Positions 36,000-45,071 of a stretch of 58,630 nucleotides of DNA are shown here, piece by piece. The DNA is from Planctomycetaceae bacterium. GTDB lineage: Bacteria; Planctomycetota; Planctomycetia; Planctomycetales; Planctomycetaceae. The stretch lies in contig JABURQ010000107.1 of the NCBI GenBank assembly GCA_014762625.1, positions 1 to 58,630 of the forward strand, given 5' to 3'. The notes beneath the pieces were generated by a model. It saw only the letters and a program-made list of their open reading frames with translations. It was not told the origin of the DNA and did not search any database. Numbering within the stretch: the stretch's first letter is position 1; each line of letters starts with the position of its first letter. The position numbers were made by a program, and so were the translations under genes.

Positions 36000-37847
36000 A
36001 TGGTGCCATCTTCCCATCAAGATCCCAGCCCGAATAACAAACAGGACGATTCCACTCGAAACCAGAGTTCCCCGAGGGTGCAAACTGACGCTCCCTCAGC
36101 AACGCCTCCAAAGGGGCGCTGGAGAGTGATGCCTGTCCTGAGTTATCTCACCCGACCTTTGTTGTATGTATCGGTCGTGATGATCGTGCTCGGCGCGATC
36201 GGATTGGCCCAGAGAGTGGGCTGGATTGAGAAACCTCAATCGAGTCCGACCGGAACAACGGCCCATACGTCCGAGGCCAGTCCTGATTACATTTGTCCCA
36301 TGATGTGTACGCCTCCTCAAAAAGAGCCGGGAAGGTGTCCGGTCTGTGCGATGGAACTGGTACCGGCGAGTTCCGACTCCAATGGGGGCGACGAACGCTC
36401 GATCGTGATCGATCCGGCTTCGCGGCGCGTGGCCAACATTCAGACGGTGGAAGCGAGAGCCCATTCGGCGGAACAGATCATTCATGCGGTCGGCGAAATT
36501 CACTACGACGAAAGTCGTCTCAAGACGATCTCGGCGTACACGGATGGTCGCTTCGATCGTCTCCACATCGATTTTACCGGCGCCGTCGTCACGCGAGGGG
36601 AGCCGTTGGCCACCTTCTACTCACCCGAATTGTATTCCGCTCAGGTGGAGTATCTGCAAGCCTCCCAATCGGTCACTCGACTTTCGGGCCAGGCGCTGGC
36701 GTCGGTCGCGGAATCCAATCGACGTTTGCGCGATAACGCCCGGCAAAGATTGATTGAACTCGGGATGACCGAGGATCAAATCAAATCACTAACCGAAAAC
36801 GGAGCCGCGCTCAGCCGAATGGAAATTGTGGCTCCGATGAGCGGCACCGTGATTGAGAAGCTTGCGGTCGAAGGAGAATACGTCAAAGAGGGCGAGCCGA
36901 TCTTCAAGTTGGCCGACTTATCGACCGTCTGGTTAATGTTGGAGCTGTTCCCCGCTGAGGCCGCGTTATTGGAAAACGGTCAGGCGGTGGCGACGAAGCT
37001 CAAGTCGCTCCCCGATCAGGTATTTCCGGGCGAAATCACTTTTATCTCACCCGAGGTGGATCCGCAGTCCCGCACTGTCAGCGTACGGGTGGCGATGAAA
37101 AACGAGAAAGGCAAATTACGAATCGGCGAATATGCCAAAGCCTCGATCCGGGTTCCCCAGAGTGACTTCGACTCGATCGTCATCCCTCGGAATGCGGTGT
37201 TAATGGCGGCGGACCATTGTGTGGTGTATGTCGAAACCGAGCCGGGACGTTTTGAAATCCGACGCATCGAAACCGGGGCCGTCTGCGGCGATGAAGTCGT
37301 GGTCGTCAAGGGGTTGTCGGTCGGCGAACTCGTCGCCACCAAAGGGAACTTTTTACTCGACTCACAAATGCAACTGGTCGGCAATCCGTCGCTGATTGAC
37401 CCGACCCGAGCCGTCGCTCCACGCGAACTTTATCCCGGTTTCACACCCGAGATGCTGGCCGAAATCGATCAGCTTTCGGCGGCCGATCAAAAGCTGGCCC
37501 TGGAACAGGTCATCTGTCCGGTGACCGATTTCAAACTGGGGTCGATGGGAGTTCCACCCAAAGTCGTGGTGGACGGCAAGCCGGTTTTTCTGTGTTGCGA
37601 AGGTTGCCGTGAGAGCCTGCTGGAGAACGCCGAGGATCATCTGAAGAAACTTCAGGAATACACCCCCGAGACCGAGGGCAAACAACATGAGACGCTCGAA
37701 GAGAATGACGGGCTCCCGCCTCTGGGAGGGATGAGTCTCACGGAAGAAGACGCCACCTTGCCTCCTCTCGGGGAGATGCAATTGATGGCTCCCGAGAAAC
37801 CTCGCACGACTGATGCGCAATCTGACTCAGGGAGAATTCTGCGATGA
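36000..37847 (+). CDS. cusB: CusB-like RND adaptor with N- and C-terminal metal-binding modules
   Basis: 615 residues, longer than usual adaptors (about 400-450). AAGGAGG precedes the ATG. One membrane helix near residues 48-68 is followed by a heavy-metal-binding domain (DYICPM then EPGRCPVCAMELVP; the usual MHP is MMC here). The adaptor core comes next, with the lipoyl element IEKLAVEGEYVKEGEPIFKL. After about residue 500 there is an added Cys module (ICPVTDFKLGSMG, VFLCCEGC), then a tail with two copies of LPPLGxMxL. Such Cys/Met elements bind copper in relatives. The stop overlaps the pump start (ATGA), so the two are made together. Confidence 0.9.
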   Translation: MVPSSHQDPSPNNKQDDSTRNQSSPRVQTDAPSATPPKGRWRVMPVLSYLTRPLLYVSVVMIVLGAIGLAQRVGWIEKPQSSPTGTTAHTSEASPDYICPMMCTPPQKEPGRCPVCAMELVPASSDSNGGDERSIVIDPASRRVANIQTVEARAHSAEQIIHAVGEIHYDESRLKTISAYTDGRFDRLHIDFTGAVVTRGEPLATFYSPELYSAQVEYLQASQSVTRLSGQALASVAESNRRLRDNARQRLIELGMTEDQIKSLTENGAALSRMEIVAPMSGTVIEKLAVEGEYVKEGEPIFKLADLSTVWLMLELFPAEAALLENGQAVATKLKSLPDQVFPGEITFISPEVDPQSRTVSVRVAMKNEKGKLRIGEYAKASIRVPQSDFDSIVIPRNAVLMAADHCVVYVETEPGRFEIRRIETGAVCGDEVVVVKGLSVGELVATKGNFLLDSQMQLVGNPSLIDPTRAVAPRELYPGFTPEMLAEIDQLSAADQKLALEQVICPVTDFKLGSMGVPPKVVVDGKPVFLCCEGCRESLLENAEDHLKKLQEYTPETEGKQHETLEENDGLPPLGGMSLTEEDATLPPLGEMQLMAPEKPRTTDAQSDSGRILR

Positions 37848-40800
37848 AATGGTTAATTGAATTCTGCCTTCGAGAACGATTGTTGATTTCCATTCTGTCG
37901 GTCGGACTGATTGGCTACGGCTGGTACGCAGCACAAAAAGTTCCCGTCGATGCGATCCCGAACGTCGGTGAGAACCAGGTGATCGTGTTGACGAAATGGG
38001 AAGGCCGTTCTCCGAAAGATATTGAAGATCAGGTCACCTACCCGCTTTCGATCGCGCTACAGGCCGTTCCCGGTTCGAAAAGTGTTCGTGGCAAAAGTAT
38101 GTTCGGATTCAGTTTCGTCCAGGTGACCTTCGACGATGACGTCGATTTCTACTGGGCTCGATCCCGAGTCGCGGAACAGCTGACGACGGTCTCCAATTCT
38201 CTGCCGAAAGATGTCACGCCGACGCTCGCTCCGGACGCGACCGCATTGGGACAAATTTACTATTACGTTCTGGATCCTCCCGCCGGAATGGATCTGGCCG
38301 AGTTGCGTTCCCGGCAGGAGTTCTTCATCAAATACGCGTTGCAATCCGTGGATGGCGTGGCGGAAGTCGCTTCGATTGGCGGCTACCTGCGGCAGTATCA
38401 AATTGAAATCGACCCCGATGAACTCCGCTATCACAGCATCCCTCTTAGCCAGGTCATTGAAGCGGTCGAAGCCTCCAATATCGATGTCGGCGCAAAAACC
38501 GTTGAACAAGGGGGCATGGAGTATATCGTTCGCGGGAAAGGTTTTATCGGTGTCGAGAAAACCGAAGCGGAGACCATCGAACAAATCGAAGACACCGTGA
38601 TCGAAACGCAGGACGGCGTTCCCATCACGATCGGGGAACTCGCCACCGTTCAGGTCGGCCCCGCGTTTCGACGCGGTGCGCTCGACTTTAACGGGCAGGA
38701 AGCGGTTGGTGGCGTCGTCGTCATGCGTTACGGCGAGAATCCGAGTGACGTCATCCAGCGGGTCAAAGCCAAGATCAGCTCGCTGGAATCGGAACTCGAC
38801 GGTATCCAGATTGTGGGCGTTTACGACCGCACACAATTGATCGACGAAACGATCTCGACGTTAACAACGGCTCTGTCCGAAGAGACGGTCATTACGATCG
38901 CCGTCGTGGTGCTCTTTCTGCTGCATTTTCGAGCCAGTCTGATCATCGCCATCACCCTCCCGATGGCGGTACTGATGTCGTTTATCGCTATGCATTTCTT
39001 TCACGTTGATGCCAACATCATGTCGCTGGCCGGCATTGCGATCGCGATTGGAACAATGGTCGATATGGGGATCATTATTCTGGAAAGTATCTACGACCAT
39101 TTGGCGGAGTGGGAGGCCGAAGGTTCGCCGGGAGGGGATGAAGGACGACTGGAAGTGATTCGAGATTCCGCCAATGAAGTGGTTCCAGCGGTGATGACGG
39201 CGGTCACTACAACGATTGTGAGTTTTCTGCCGGTCTTCTTTTTGACGGGACGGGATCATCGTCTGTTCGCGCCGCTGGCGTGGACGAAAACCTTTGCCCT
39301 GGCTTCGAGTCTGATCGTGGCGGTCATCGTCGTGCCGATGCTGTGCCGGGTCTTGCTGAAAAGCTCTATATCGTCCACTCCGTTCCGTCTGATATCAGCA
39401 GGGGGACTGGGTCTGCTGGCGGGAGTCCTGTGCCAATTTGTCTGGAGGGACGAAATCCGGACGTTGACGGGGTGTCCGGCAATGTTGAATTCGTTTCTAA
39501 GCCTTTTGATCGGAGCGTTTGCAGGCTACTGGCTTTCCTCGGAGCGGATCCGTCCCTTACAACGCAACCCGGTCAGTCGTCTAGTGCTCTGGCTGTATGG
39601 GGGACGATTGAAATTTGCCCTGAAACACAAAGTCTTCAGTCTCTCTTTTCCGGCGATCATTTTTCTGATCGGCCTCGGAGCCTGGATTGGGTTGCCGACC
39701 GTGCTGCGTCCGTTAGAGAAAGCCGCCAATGTCATGGGAGCCGAGCTGAACGATTTCCCGGGCTACGTTTCGGCCAAACATCTCTTTACCGGACTCCCCA
39801 CCGACGACTGGATCGCCCTGGATGAGGGAAGCTGGTTCTACATGCCGAGTCTCTATCCCGCCTCCAGTTTCAATCAGGCGATGGAGACGTTGCAAACTCA
39901 GGACGCCATGATCAAGCAGATCCCCGAAGTCTCCGATGTGCTGGGGAAAATCGGACGTGTCGATTCCGCTCTCGATCCGGCACCGGCCGCCATGGTGGAA
40001 ACCTACGTCATGCTGAAGCCGAAATCCGAATGGAGAGAGGGGATGACCGAACGGAAGATCTGGGACGAGATCAATGCAGTCGCCACCCTCCCCGGCATCA
40101 CGCCCGCTTCCGCGTTACAGCCGATCGAAGGTCGGGTTGTCATGCTGCAAAGCGGGATCAAAGCCTCGATGGCCGTGCGAATTTACGGTGACGATCTGCA
40201 AGGGCTCTCCGACGCGGCGAAGGCTGTCGCCGAGCATTTGAAAACTCACCATCTGGTGAATCCGGGAACGGTGAATCCCGACATCGTGATGGGGAAACCG
40301 TACGTCGAATTTGAGATTGACCGGAAAGACGCGGCTCGTTACGGCATGAATACCCGCATGGTGAATCAGATTGTGGCGGCGGGATTGGGAGGTGTCGATG
40401 TGACCGAGACGGTCGAAGGCCGGGAACGTTATCCGATTCAAGTACGTTACGAACGTAGCGTGCGGAAGCATTTGGACGACCTACAGGACGTTCCGGTAGT
40501 CACGCATACCAACGAAGTCGTGAAACTGGGAGAGTTGGCCGATGTGGTCACAACGTGGGGCCCGGGAGCGATCAACAGTGAAGACGCGCGTCTCGTGGCG
40601 CATGTCTCGTTCTCTCCGGCAGGCAGTGCGGGCGATCTGGAAACGGTCGATTCCGTTATGAACTCGTTACGGGAAGCACGCGAGAGTGGAGAACTGGTCT
40701 TTCCGGACGGAAATTTCGAACTTCAACCGGTCGGCTCGTTTGAAAATCAGATCGAAGCCAATCGTCGTCTCATGTGGATTGTGCCGGTGGTCATCCTCAT

Positions 40801-41338
40801 CAATTTGCTGCTGCACTATCTCCATTTCCGCAATCTACCGATCTCGCTCGTCGTCTTCTCGGGGATCCCCGTCGCGGCGGCAGGAGGGATGATTCTGGTA
40901 GCCGTGATGGGAGTCGAGATGAATACGGCGATGTGGGTCGGCTTCATTGCACTGTTTGGATTAGCCGCGGATGACGGAATTGTGATGGCGACCTATATGC
41001 GGGACTCTCTTCGGCGGAAAACGATTCATTCGGTCGACGATATCCGGAACGCGATCTATGAGGCAGGCCTCAAACGCATTCGTCCGTGTGTGATGACGAC
41101 GATGACCACCCTGATTGCCTTGATTCCGGTGTTGATATCCACCGGTCGGGGAGCCGACGTCGCTCGGGCGATGGCTTTACCCGTCTTTGGGGGGATGATG
41201 ATCGAACCGTTTACCACCTTCATCGTCCCCACACTTTATTGTGCTTATATGGAATTCAAAATGCAGGTCGGGGCCTCTGACGAAGTCTTCGCTATCGACG
41301 ATCATCAGGATCCGTCGCAAACTTCCGTGGCCGCCTGA
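37844..41338 (+). CDS. cusA: CusA-type copper/silver efflux RND permease with extra membrane insert
   Basis: 1164 residues against about 1045 for typical CusA. The N-terminus (QKVPVDAIPNVGENQVIVL) and the helix IGTMVDMGIIILESIY (Asp 407, Glu 414) mark a metal RND pump. The three methionines that bind Cu(I)/Ag(I) in E. coli CusA are all in place: Met 667 (FYMPSLYP), Met 717 (APAAMVET) and Met 767 (VVMLQSGIK). This supports copper or silver as substrate. Residues about 504-572 form an insertion that includes two more hydrophobic helices (SAGGLGLLAGVLCQFVW and SFLSLLIGAFAGYWL). It is coupled to the adaptor and followed by a secreted Cys-module protein. Confidence 0.93.
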   Translation: MKWLIEFCLRERLLISILSVGLIGYGWYAAQKVPVDAIPNVGENQVIVLTKWEGRSPKDIEDQVTYPLSIALQAVPGSKSVRGKSMFGFSFVQVTFDDDVDFYWARSRVAEQLTTVSNSLPKDVTPTLAPDATALGQIYYYVLDPPAGMDLAELRSRQEFFIKYALQSVDGVAEVASIGGYLRQYQIEIDPDELRYHSIPLSQVIEAVEASNIDVGAKTVEQGGMEYIVRGKGFIGVEKTEAETIEQIEDTVIETQDGVPITIGELATVQVGPAFRRGALDFNGQEAVGGVVVMRYGENPSDVIQRVKAKISSLESELDGIQIVGVYDRTQLIDETISTLTTALSEETVITIAVVVLFLLHFRASLIIAITLPMAVLMSFIAMHFFHVDANIMSLAGIAIAIGTMVDMGIIILESIYDHLAEWEAEGSPGGDEGRLEVIRDSANEVVPAVMTAVTTTIVSFLPVFFLTGRDHRLFAPLAWTKTFALASSLIVAVIVVPMLCRVLLKSSISSTPFRLISAGGLGLLAGVLCQFVWRDEIRTLTGCPAMLNSFLSLLIGAFAGYWLSSERIRPLQRNPVSRLVLWLYGGRLKFALKHKVFSLSFPAIIFLIGLGAWIGLPTVLRPLEKAANVMGAELNDFPGYVSAKHLFTGLPTDDWIALDEGSWFYMPSLYPASSFNQAMETLQTQDAMIKQIPEVSDVLGKIGRVDSALDPAPAAMVETYVMLKPKSEWREGMTERKIWDEINAVATLPGITPASALQPIEGRVVMLQSGIKASMAVRIYGDDLQGLSDAAKAVAEHLKTHHLVNPGTVNPDIVMGKPYVEFEIDRKDAARYGMNTRMVNQIVAAGLGGVDVTETVEGRERYPIQVRYERSVRKHLDDLQDVPVVTHTNEVVKLGELADVVTTWGPGAINSEDARLVAHVSFSPAGSAGDLETVDSVMNSLREARESGELVFPDGNFELQPVGSFENQIEANRRLMWIVPVVILINLLLHYLHFRNLPISLVVFSGIPVAAAGGMILVAVMGVEMNTAMWVGFIALFGLAADDGIVMATYMRDSLRRKTIHSVDDIRNAIYEAGLKRIRPCVMTTMTTLIALIPVLISTGRGADVARAMALPVFGGMMIEPFTTFIVPTLYCAYMEFKMQVGASDEVFAIDDHQDPSQTSVAA

Positions 41339-41457
41339 TGACGAAAAACGGATCAACAAAACAAACGAAACAGGAGTTCGACGTGAACTTCCTCGTCAGC
41401 AGAGACAACGGATTGAACCTGCTGGATTTTATGATGTATCGAATTAGGAGAAGAATC

Positions 41458-41916
41458 ATGAAAACTCTCTTCACATTAACAGTGATCCCCTGCCTGGGAC
41501 TGATCGCCGCAGCCTTCCACGCCGAAGGCCAGGAACCCAAACAGCTCTCGCAACGCGATCAATTGAGAGCCGCCGCACAACAGATTTGTCCCGTCTCGGG
41601 GCAACAACTGGGCGAGCATGGAACTCCCGTTAAAGTGACGGTCGGCAAGCAAAAGGAAGAAGTCTTCCTCTGTTGTCAGGCGTGTCTGAAAGGACAACTG
41701 AATCGCAAACACTGGGGAACCATTCATGCGAACTTTGCGAAGGCGCAGGCAATTTGTCCGGTGATGGAGCAGAAACTTCCCGCAAATCCAAAGTGGACGA
41801 TTGCGGATGGAAAAATTATTTACGTCTGCTGCCCTCCCTGTACGAAAAAGATCGCGGCTGAGGAGGAGAAGTACCTCAGTAAGCTCGACCAGTTGTACGC
41901 AAAGTCTGTGAAGTAG
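41458..41916 (+). CDS. exported protein with two CPV...CCxxC metal-binding modules
   Basis: 152 residues from ATG 41458, chosen for its AGGAGAAG site and the signal peptide that follows (LTVIPCLGLIAAAFHAEG). The mature part has two related modules: ICPVSGQQLGEHG with VFLCCQAC, and ICPVMEQKLP with IYVCCPPC. Both resemble the C-terminal module of the adaptor at about 37505-37645 and the TRASH/YHS-type metal sites. A copper-binding periplasmic chaperone is plausible. The gene follows the pump by about 120 bases in the same direction. Confidence 0.78.
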   Translation: MKTLFTLTVIPCLGLIAAAFHAEGQEPKQLSQRDQLRAAAQQICPVSGQQLGEHGTPVKVTVGKQKEEVFLCCQACLKGQLNRKHWGTIHANFAKAQAICPVMEQKLPANPKWTIADGKIIYVCCPPCTKKIAAEEEKYLSKLDQLYAKSVK

Positions 41917-42008
41917 AAATAAGGGCTTTTCTTCTTACTCACTATTGGTCTTGAAAATGGAATTTGAAGACGGACACCAAGGGCTCGGTTCTCGCCCCGC
42001 GAACTGGT

Positions 42009-42041
42009 CCGCTTCGGAGTGGATACGTTCCTCCGAAGCGG
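42009..42041 (+). repeat. strong hairpin between metal module 2 and APC permease
   Basis: Perfect 10-bp stem CCGCTTCGGA (42009-42018) / TCCGAAGCGG (42032-42041), 13-base loop. There is no T-run, so it is either a weak terminator or an RNA-stability element at the end of the copper operon. Confidence 0.5.
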
Positions 42042-42150
42042 GCGCAGATTCGTGTTTCTATAGGTTCATCAACATGCCCCGGAAGATTCTGTTACACTGA
42101 CGAACGAGTAATACTTTATTTCGTCATCAGATAGGACTTCATATTCATTT

Positions 42151-43503
42151 ATGAATCATTCTCAGGACGACCATTCGAGCCAGTATCGCGAAGATAGTCT
42201 CACCCTTCCCGGAGCCATCGCCATGGGCACCGGCGTCATGATCGGTGCCGGTATTTTTGCTCTGACGGGGCAAATGGCCGAGCAGGCTGGGAGTCTGTTC
42301 CCGTTAGCATTTCTTTCCGCGGCTCTGGTCACAGCGTTCAGTGCATACACCTACGTCAAGATGTCCAACACGCATCCTTCGGCGGGCGGAATCGCCATGT
42401 ATCTGAAGCTGGCCTACGGCGAAGGGACCATGACCGCCGGTTGCTCGTTGTTGATGTATTTCTCGATGGTGATCAACGAAAGCCTCGTAGCCCGAACCTT
42501 TAGTAACTACGCCTTACAGCTGTTTGACGTGCCTGATGACACTTGGTTAATTCCGGTGCTCGCGGTGGGCCTGCTCGTTTTCGCCTTCATCGTAAATATT
42601 CTCGGCAACGAATTCATCGGCGGAATGTCGCTCGTCACCGCTTTCATCAAGATCGGAGGGGTCGCCATTTTTGCGGGAGTCGGATTGTGGTTGTCGGGGG
42701 GCTCTTTCCGCAGTTTTTCCCTCCAGCCGGAATCGGCGGGCGGTGGTTTCCTGGCGGCGACCGCTTTGGGAATTCTGGCCTACAAAGGATTCACGACCAT
42801 TACCAACAGCGGCGGTGAACTCGAGAATCCCCAAAAAAATGTCAGTCGAGCCATCATCATCTCCATCTCGATTTGCGTCGTCATCTATCTGCTGGTGGCG
42901 TTTGCGGTCGCGGGAAACCTGAGCCTCGAAGAAATCATTCAGGCGCGCGATTATTCCCTCGCGGAAGCCGCTCGACCCGCACTGGGAGAATATGCCGTCT
43001 GGTTTACCGTCGCGATGGCCATCGTGGCAACCATCTCGGGTGTCATCGCGAGTGCGTTTGCGGTCTCTCGCATGCTGGCCATGTTGAGCGAAATGGGACT
43101 CGTCCCGCATCGGCATTTCGGAATGCCGGGAGACATTCAGAAACACACGCTGGTCTATACCATCGTGTTGGCGATTGCCCTGGCGGCCTTTTTCGATTTG
43201 AGCCGCATCGCGTCGTTGGGAGCGATTTTCTACATCATCATGGATGCCGCCATGCATTGGGGAGTCTATCGCCATCTTCGCGAAGAGATTGGTGCTAACG
43301 GCCTGATTCTAATCACGGCCATCATGCTTGATGCGGTGATTCTGGCGGCCTTGATTTACGTCAAAGGAATTGCGGATCCGTTGCTGCTGATTGTGGCGGC
43401 CGTAGGGCTGTTGTTAATCTTCTCCGGCGAGAAATGGTTCCTGACTTGGAAACCTGCTTATTTGACGGAATCGGATTTAGGAACTCACGAGCATGACGAC
43501 TGA
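42151..43503 (+). CDS. APC-family amino acid permease
   Basis: 450 residues with about twelve membrane helices. The N-terminal helix bears GTGVMIGAGIFALTG, the glycine-rich substrate-binding signature of APC transporters. SAGGIAMYLKLAYGE and GGELENPQKNVSRAI are further conserved places. Members move amino acids or cationic amines by proton symport or exchange. The substrate cannot be read from sequence. It lies 235 bases after the copper operon, separated by a strong hairpin, so a functional link to metal export is doubtful. Confidence 0.88.
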   Translation: MNHSQDDHSSQYREDSLTLPGAIAMGTGVMIGAGIFALTGQMAEQAGSLFPLAFLSAALVTAFSAYTYVKMSNTHPSAGGIAMYLKLAYGEGTMTAGCSLLMYFSMVINESLVARTFSNYALQLFDVPDDTWLIPVLAVGLLVFAFIVNILGNEFIGGMSLVTAFIKIGGVAIFAGVGLWLSGGSFRSFSLQPESAGGGFLAATALGILAYKGFTTITNSGGELENPQKNVSRAIIISISICVVIYLLVAFAVAGNLSLEEIIQARDYSLAEAARPALGEYAVWFTVAMAIVATISGVIASAFAVSRMLAMLSEMGLVPHRHFGMPGDIQKHTLVYTIVLAIALAAFFDLSRIASLGAIFYIIMDAAMHWGVYRHLREEIGANGLILITAIMLDAVILAALIYVKGIADPLLLIVAAVGLLLIFSGEKWFLTWKPAYLTESDLGTHEHDD

Positions 43504-43566
43504 TCTTGTCGCGGTCACTTTTTTAGAGAGCCCATCATTCCTGCAAAAGGATATCTCCACAGCCAA

Positions 43567-43794
43567 TTACTTCCTCTCTTGCTTCATTCCCATAGAAGCG
43601 CTTTCATAATTGTCGGGTGTTCCAAAGCGATTCACGATTTCCGCGAAGATCGCCCCTTTTTCGATCGGTTCCTCGGTTTCCATCACTTTGTGATATAGAT
43701 CATTCGACAGGACGTGAAGTGCCCCCCTTGCCTCTGATCTTTCTAAGTCACCAAACCAGATTGTTTCCAACCTGGCAAGAGGTGCTCGTCTCAT
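43567..43794 (-). CDS. small hypothetical protein overlapping the beta-helix gene
   Basis: 75 codons with coding-like codon choice (GAAACCGAGGAACCG-type) and a sensible hydrophilic product containing ALHVLSNDLYHKVMETEEP and FGTPDNYES. The N-terminal 15 codons overlap the end of the beta-helix gene in another frame, so initiation may be a TTG further in. No family is known to me. It would be the third gene of a PQQ-propeller/beta-helix group. Confidence 0.4.
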   Translation of the reverse strand: MRRAPLARLETIWFGDLERSEARGALHVLSNDLYHKVMETEEPIEKGAIFAEIVNRFGTPDNYESASMGMKQERK

Positions 43795-45031
43795 CGGCGA
43801 TCACCCCCGTGCTCTGTTCTTGGCCTCCGAGCGAAATCAGGTTACTTTCAACAAGGCAGGATCGGCTTGCTGTTAGACTGATGCCGGGACTGTTCCGGGA
43901 ATCCATCTGATTGCCGCCAATATTCACTCCCTGACAATTCTTGAGCAGCAGCCCGGCTCCCTGTTCCGATTTGCCAGCACGACAATCGTTAAACGTATTG
44001 CCGTTGACGACTCCATGATCGCAGTTTTCGAGCGTGACGCCATCGGTGGCGGTGCTGTCCCAACGCACGGGACGTGTGCCGATGCTGTTCGATGAGAGCA
44101 CGAAATTCTGACACCGCTTCAAAATCACATTTCGCTGAATACCGTCATAGATGGTATTGCCGGTAATCGAAAGTCGGGCTGCGTCTTCGACGATGATCGA
44201 ATGCTGTCGGCTACCGATCACATTTCCCGTGATGGCGATCAATTTGCAAAGCAATTTCGAACGCTCCTGAGAACCACGAATCCAGATGTTGGCCCCGGGG
44301 GAAGGCCTCGTCGCCTGAATCGTATTCGACGAAATCGTGAATTCGCTCACCTGTTCGGTAGGAGCTTCCAGAAGAATCTCCGCGCTGATTTCACCGAATC
44401 CCGAATTGTATTCAATGTCGTTCCCGGTAATCTGAACATTGTGAACGTCGCCGTCATCCTGCCGAATACCGGCCTGCTTGCAATAGCTGATATGATTGCC
44501 GGTGATGATGACCTGATGCAGGTTGCAGTGATCGAAGAAGACTCCCGTCGCATGGCAGTCGTAGATGTGTGAATTCGCCAGCAGAAAATTACGGTTTCGT
44601 TCGACCAGATGGATGGCGTGACGACATTGACGGACCAGGACATTCTGAATCGTTGTCTGCATCGTTTTGACGAGTTCGATGCCGTCCGCTTCTGGGTGAC
44701 TGCCGAGAATCTCCAGGTTGCCGATGGTCGGAAATCGCTCGTCATTCCAGACCGGCGGTTTGACCGTAGGTGGAGACGCAGTCCCTTCGTGAGTCCCCAC
44801 GAGGCGGAACGCCGGCCCGGCGGCTTCCATCACGATTCTCGCAGTCCCCTGCTCTCCCGTTAGCCCAGCAAACCCGGTTCGACTTAACGTCACCGTGATC
44901 GGTTTTCGCAACCGATACGTTCCTTTGGGAAAGTATAGAACCCCTTCAGTTTCGCGGACGGCATGTTCAATCGCGGCCGTATCATCAGCGATGCCATCGC
45001 CGACGGCGCCGAACTCTTTGACAGTGCGCAT
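43748..45031 (-). CDS. right-handed parallel beta-helix (pectate lyase-like) protein
   Basis: 427 residues without a clear signal peptide. The N-terminus is the pectate-lyase-3 entry motif (VKEFGAVGDGIADDTAAIEH, then VLYFPKGTYRLRKPI), followed by many beta-helix turns rich in N-x-I and G-N (VIITGNHISYCKQAGI, VQITGNDIEYNSG, LSITGNTIYDGIQ). This fold is used by polysaccharide lyases, hydrolases and epimerases; catalytic residues are not obvious. AGGTGG precedes its ATG. It lies 40 bases after the PQQ-propeller gene. Confidence 0.82.
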   Translation of the reverse strand: MRTVKEFGAVGDGIADDTAAIEHAVRETEGVLYFPKGTYRLRKPITVTLSRTGFAGLTGEQGTARIVMEAAGPAFRLVGTHEGTASPPTVKPPVWNDERFPTIGNLEILGSHPEADGIELVKTMQTTIQNVLVRQCRHAIHLVERNRNFLLANSHIYDCHATGVFFDHCNLHQVIITGNHISYCKQAGIRQDDGDVHNVQITGNDIEYNSGFGEISAEILLEAPTEQVSEFTISSNTIQATRPSPGANIWIRGSQERSKLLCKLIAITGNVIGSRQHSIIVEDAARLSITGNTIYDGIQRNVILKRCQNFVLSSNSIGTRPVRWDSTATDGVTLENCDHGVVNGNTFNDCRAGKSEQGAGLLLKNCQGVNIGGNQMDSRNSPGISLTASRSCLVESNLISLGGQEQSTGVIADETSTSCQVGNNLVW

Positions 45032-45071
45032 GATATTCCACCTGTAAGCAGAAGATTGTCTGAGGAATCGA

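Noticed and set aside
38057-38836. 259-codon minus-strand frame opposite the copper pump
   Set aside because: Arg/Asp/Phe-rich shadow of a clear RND gene.
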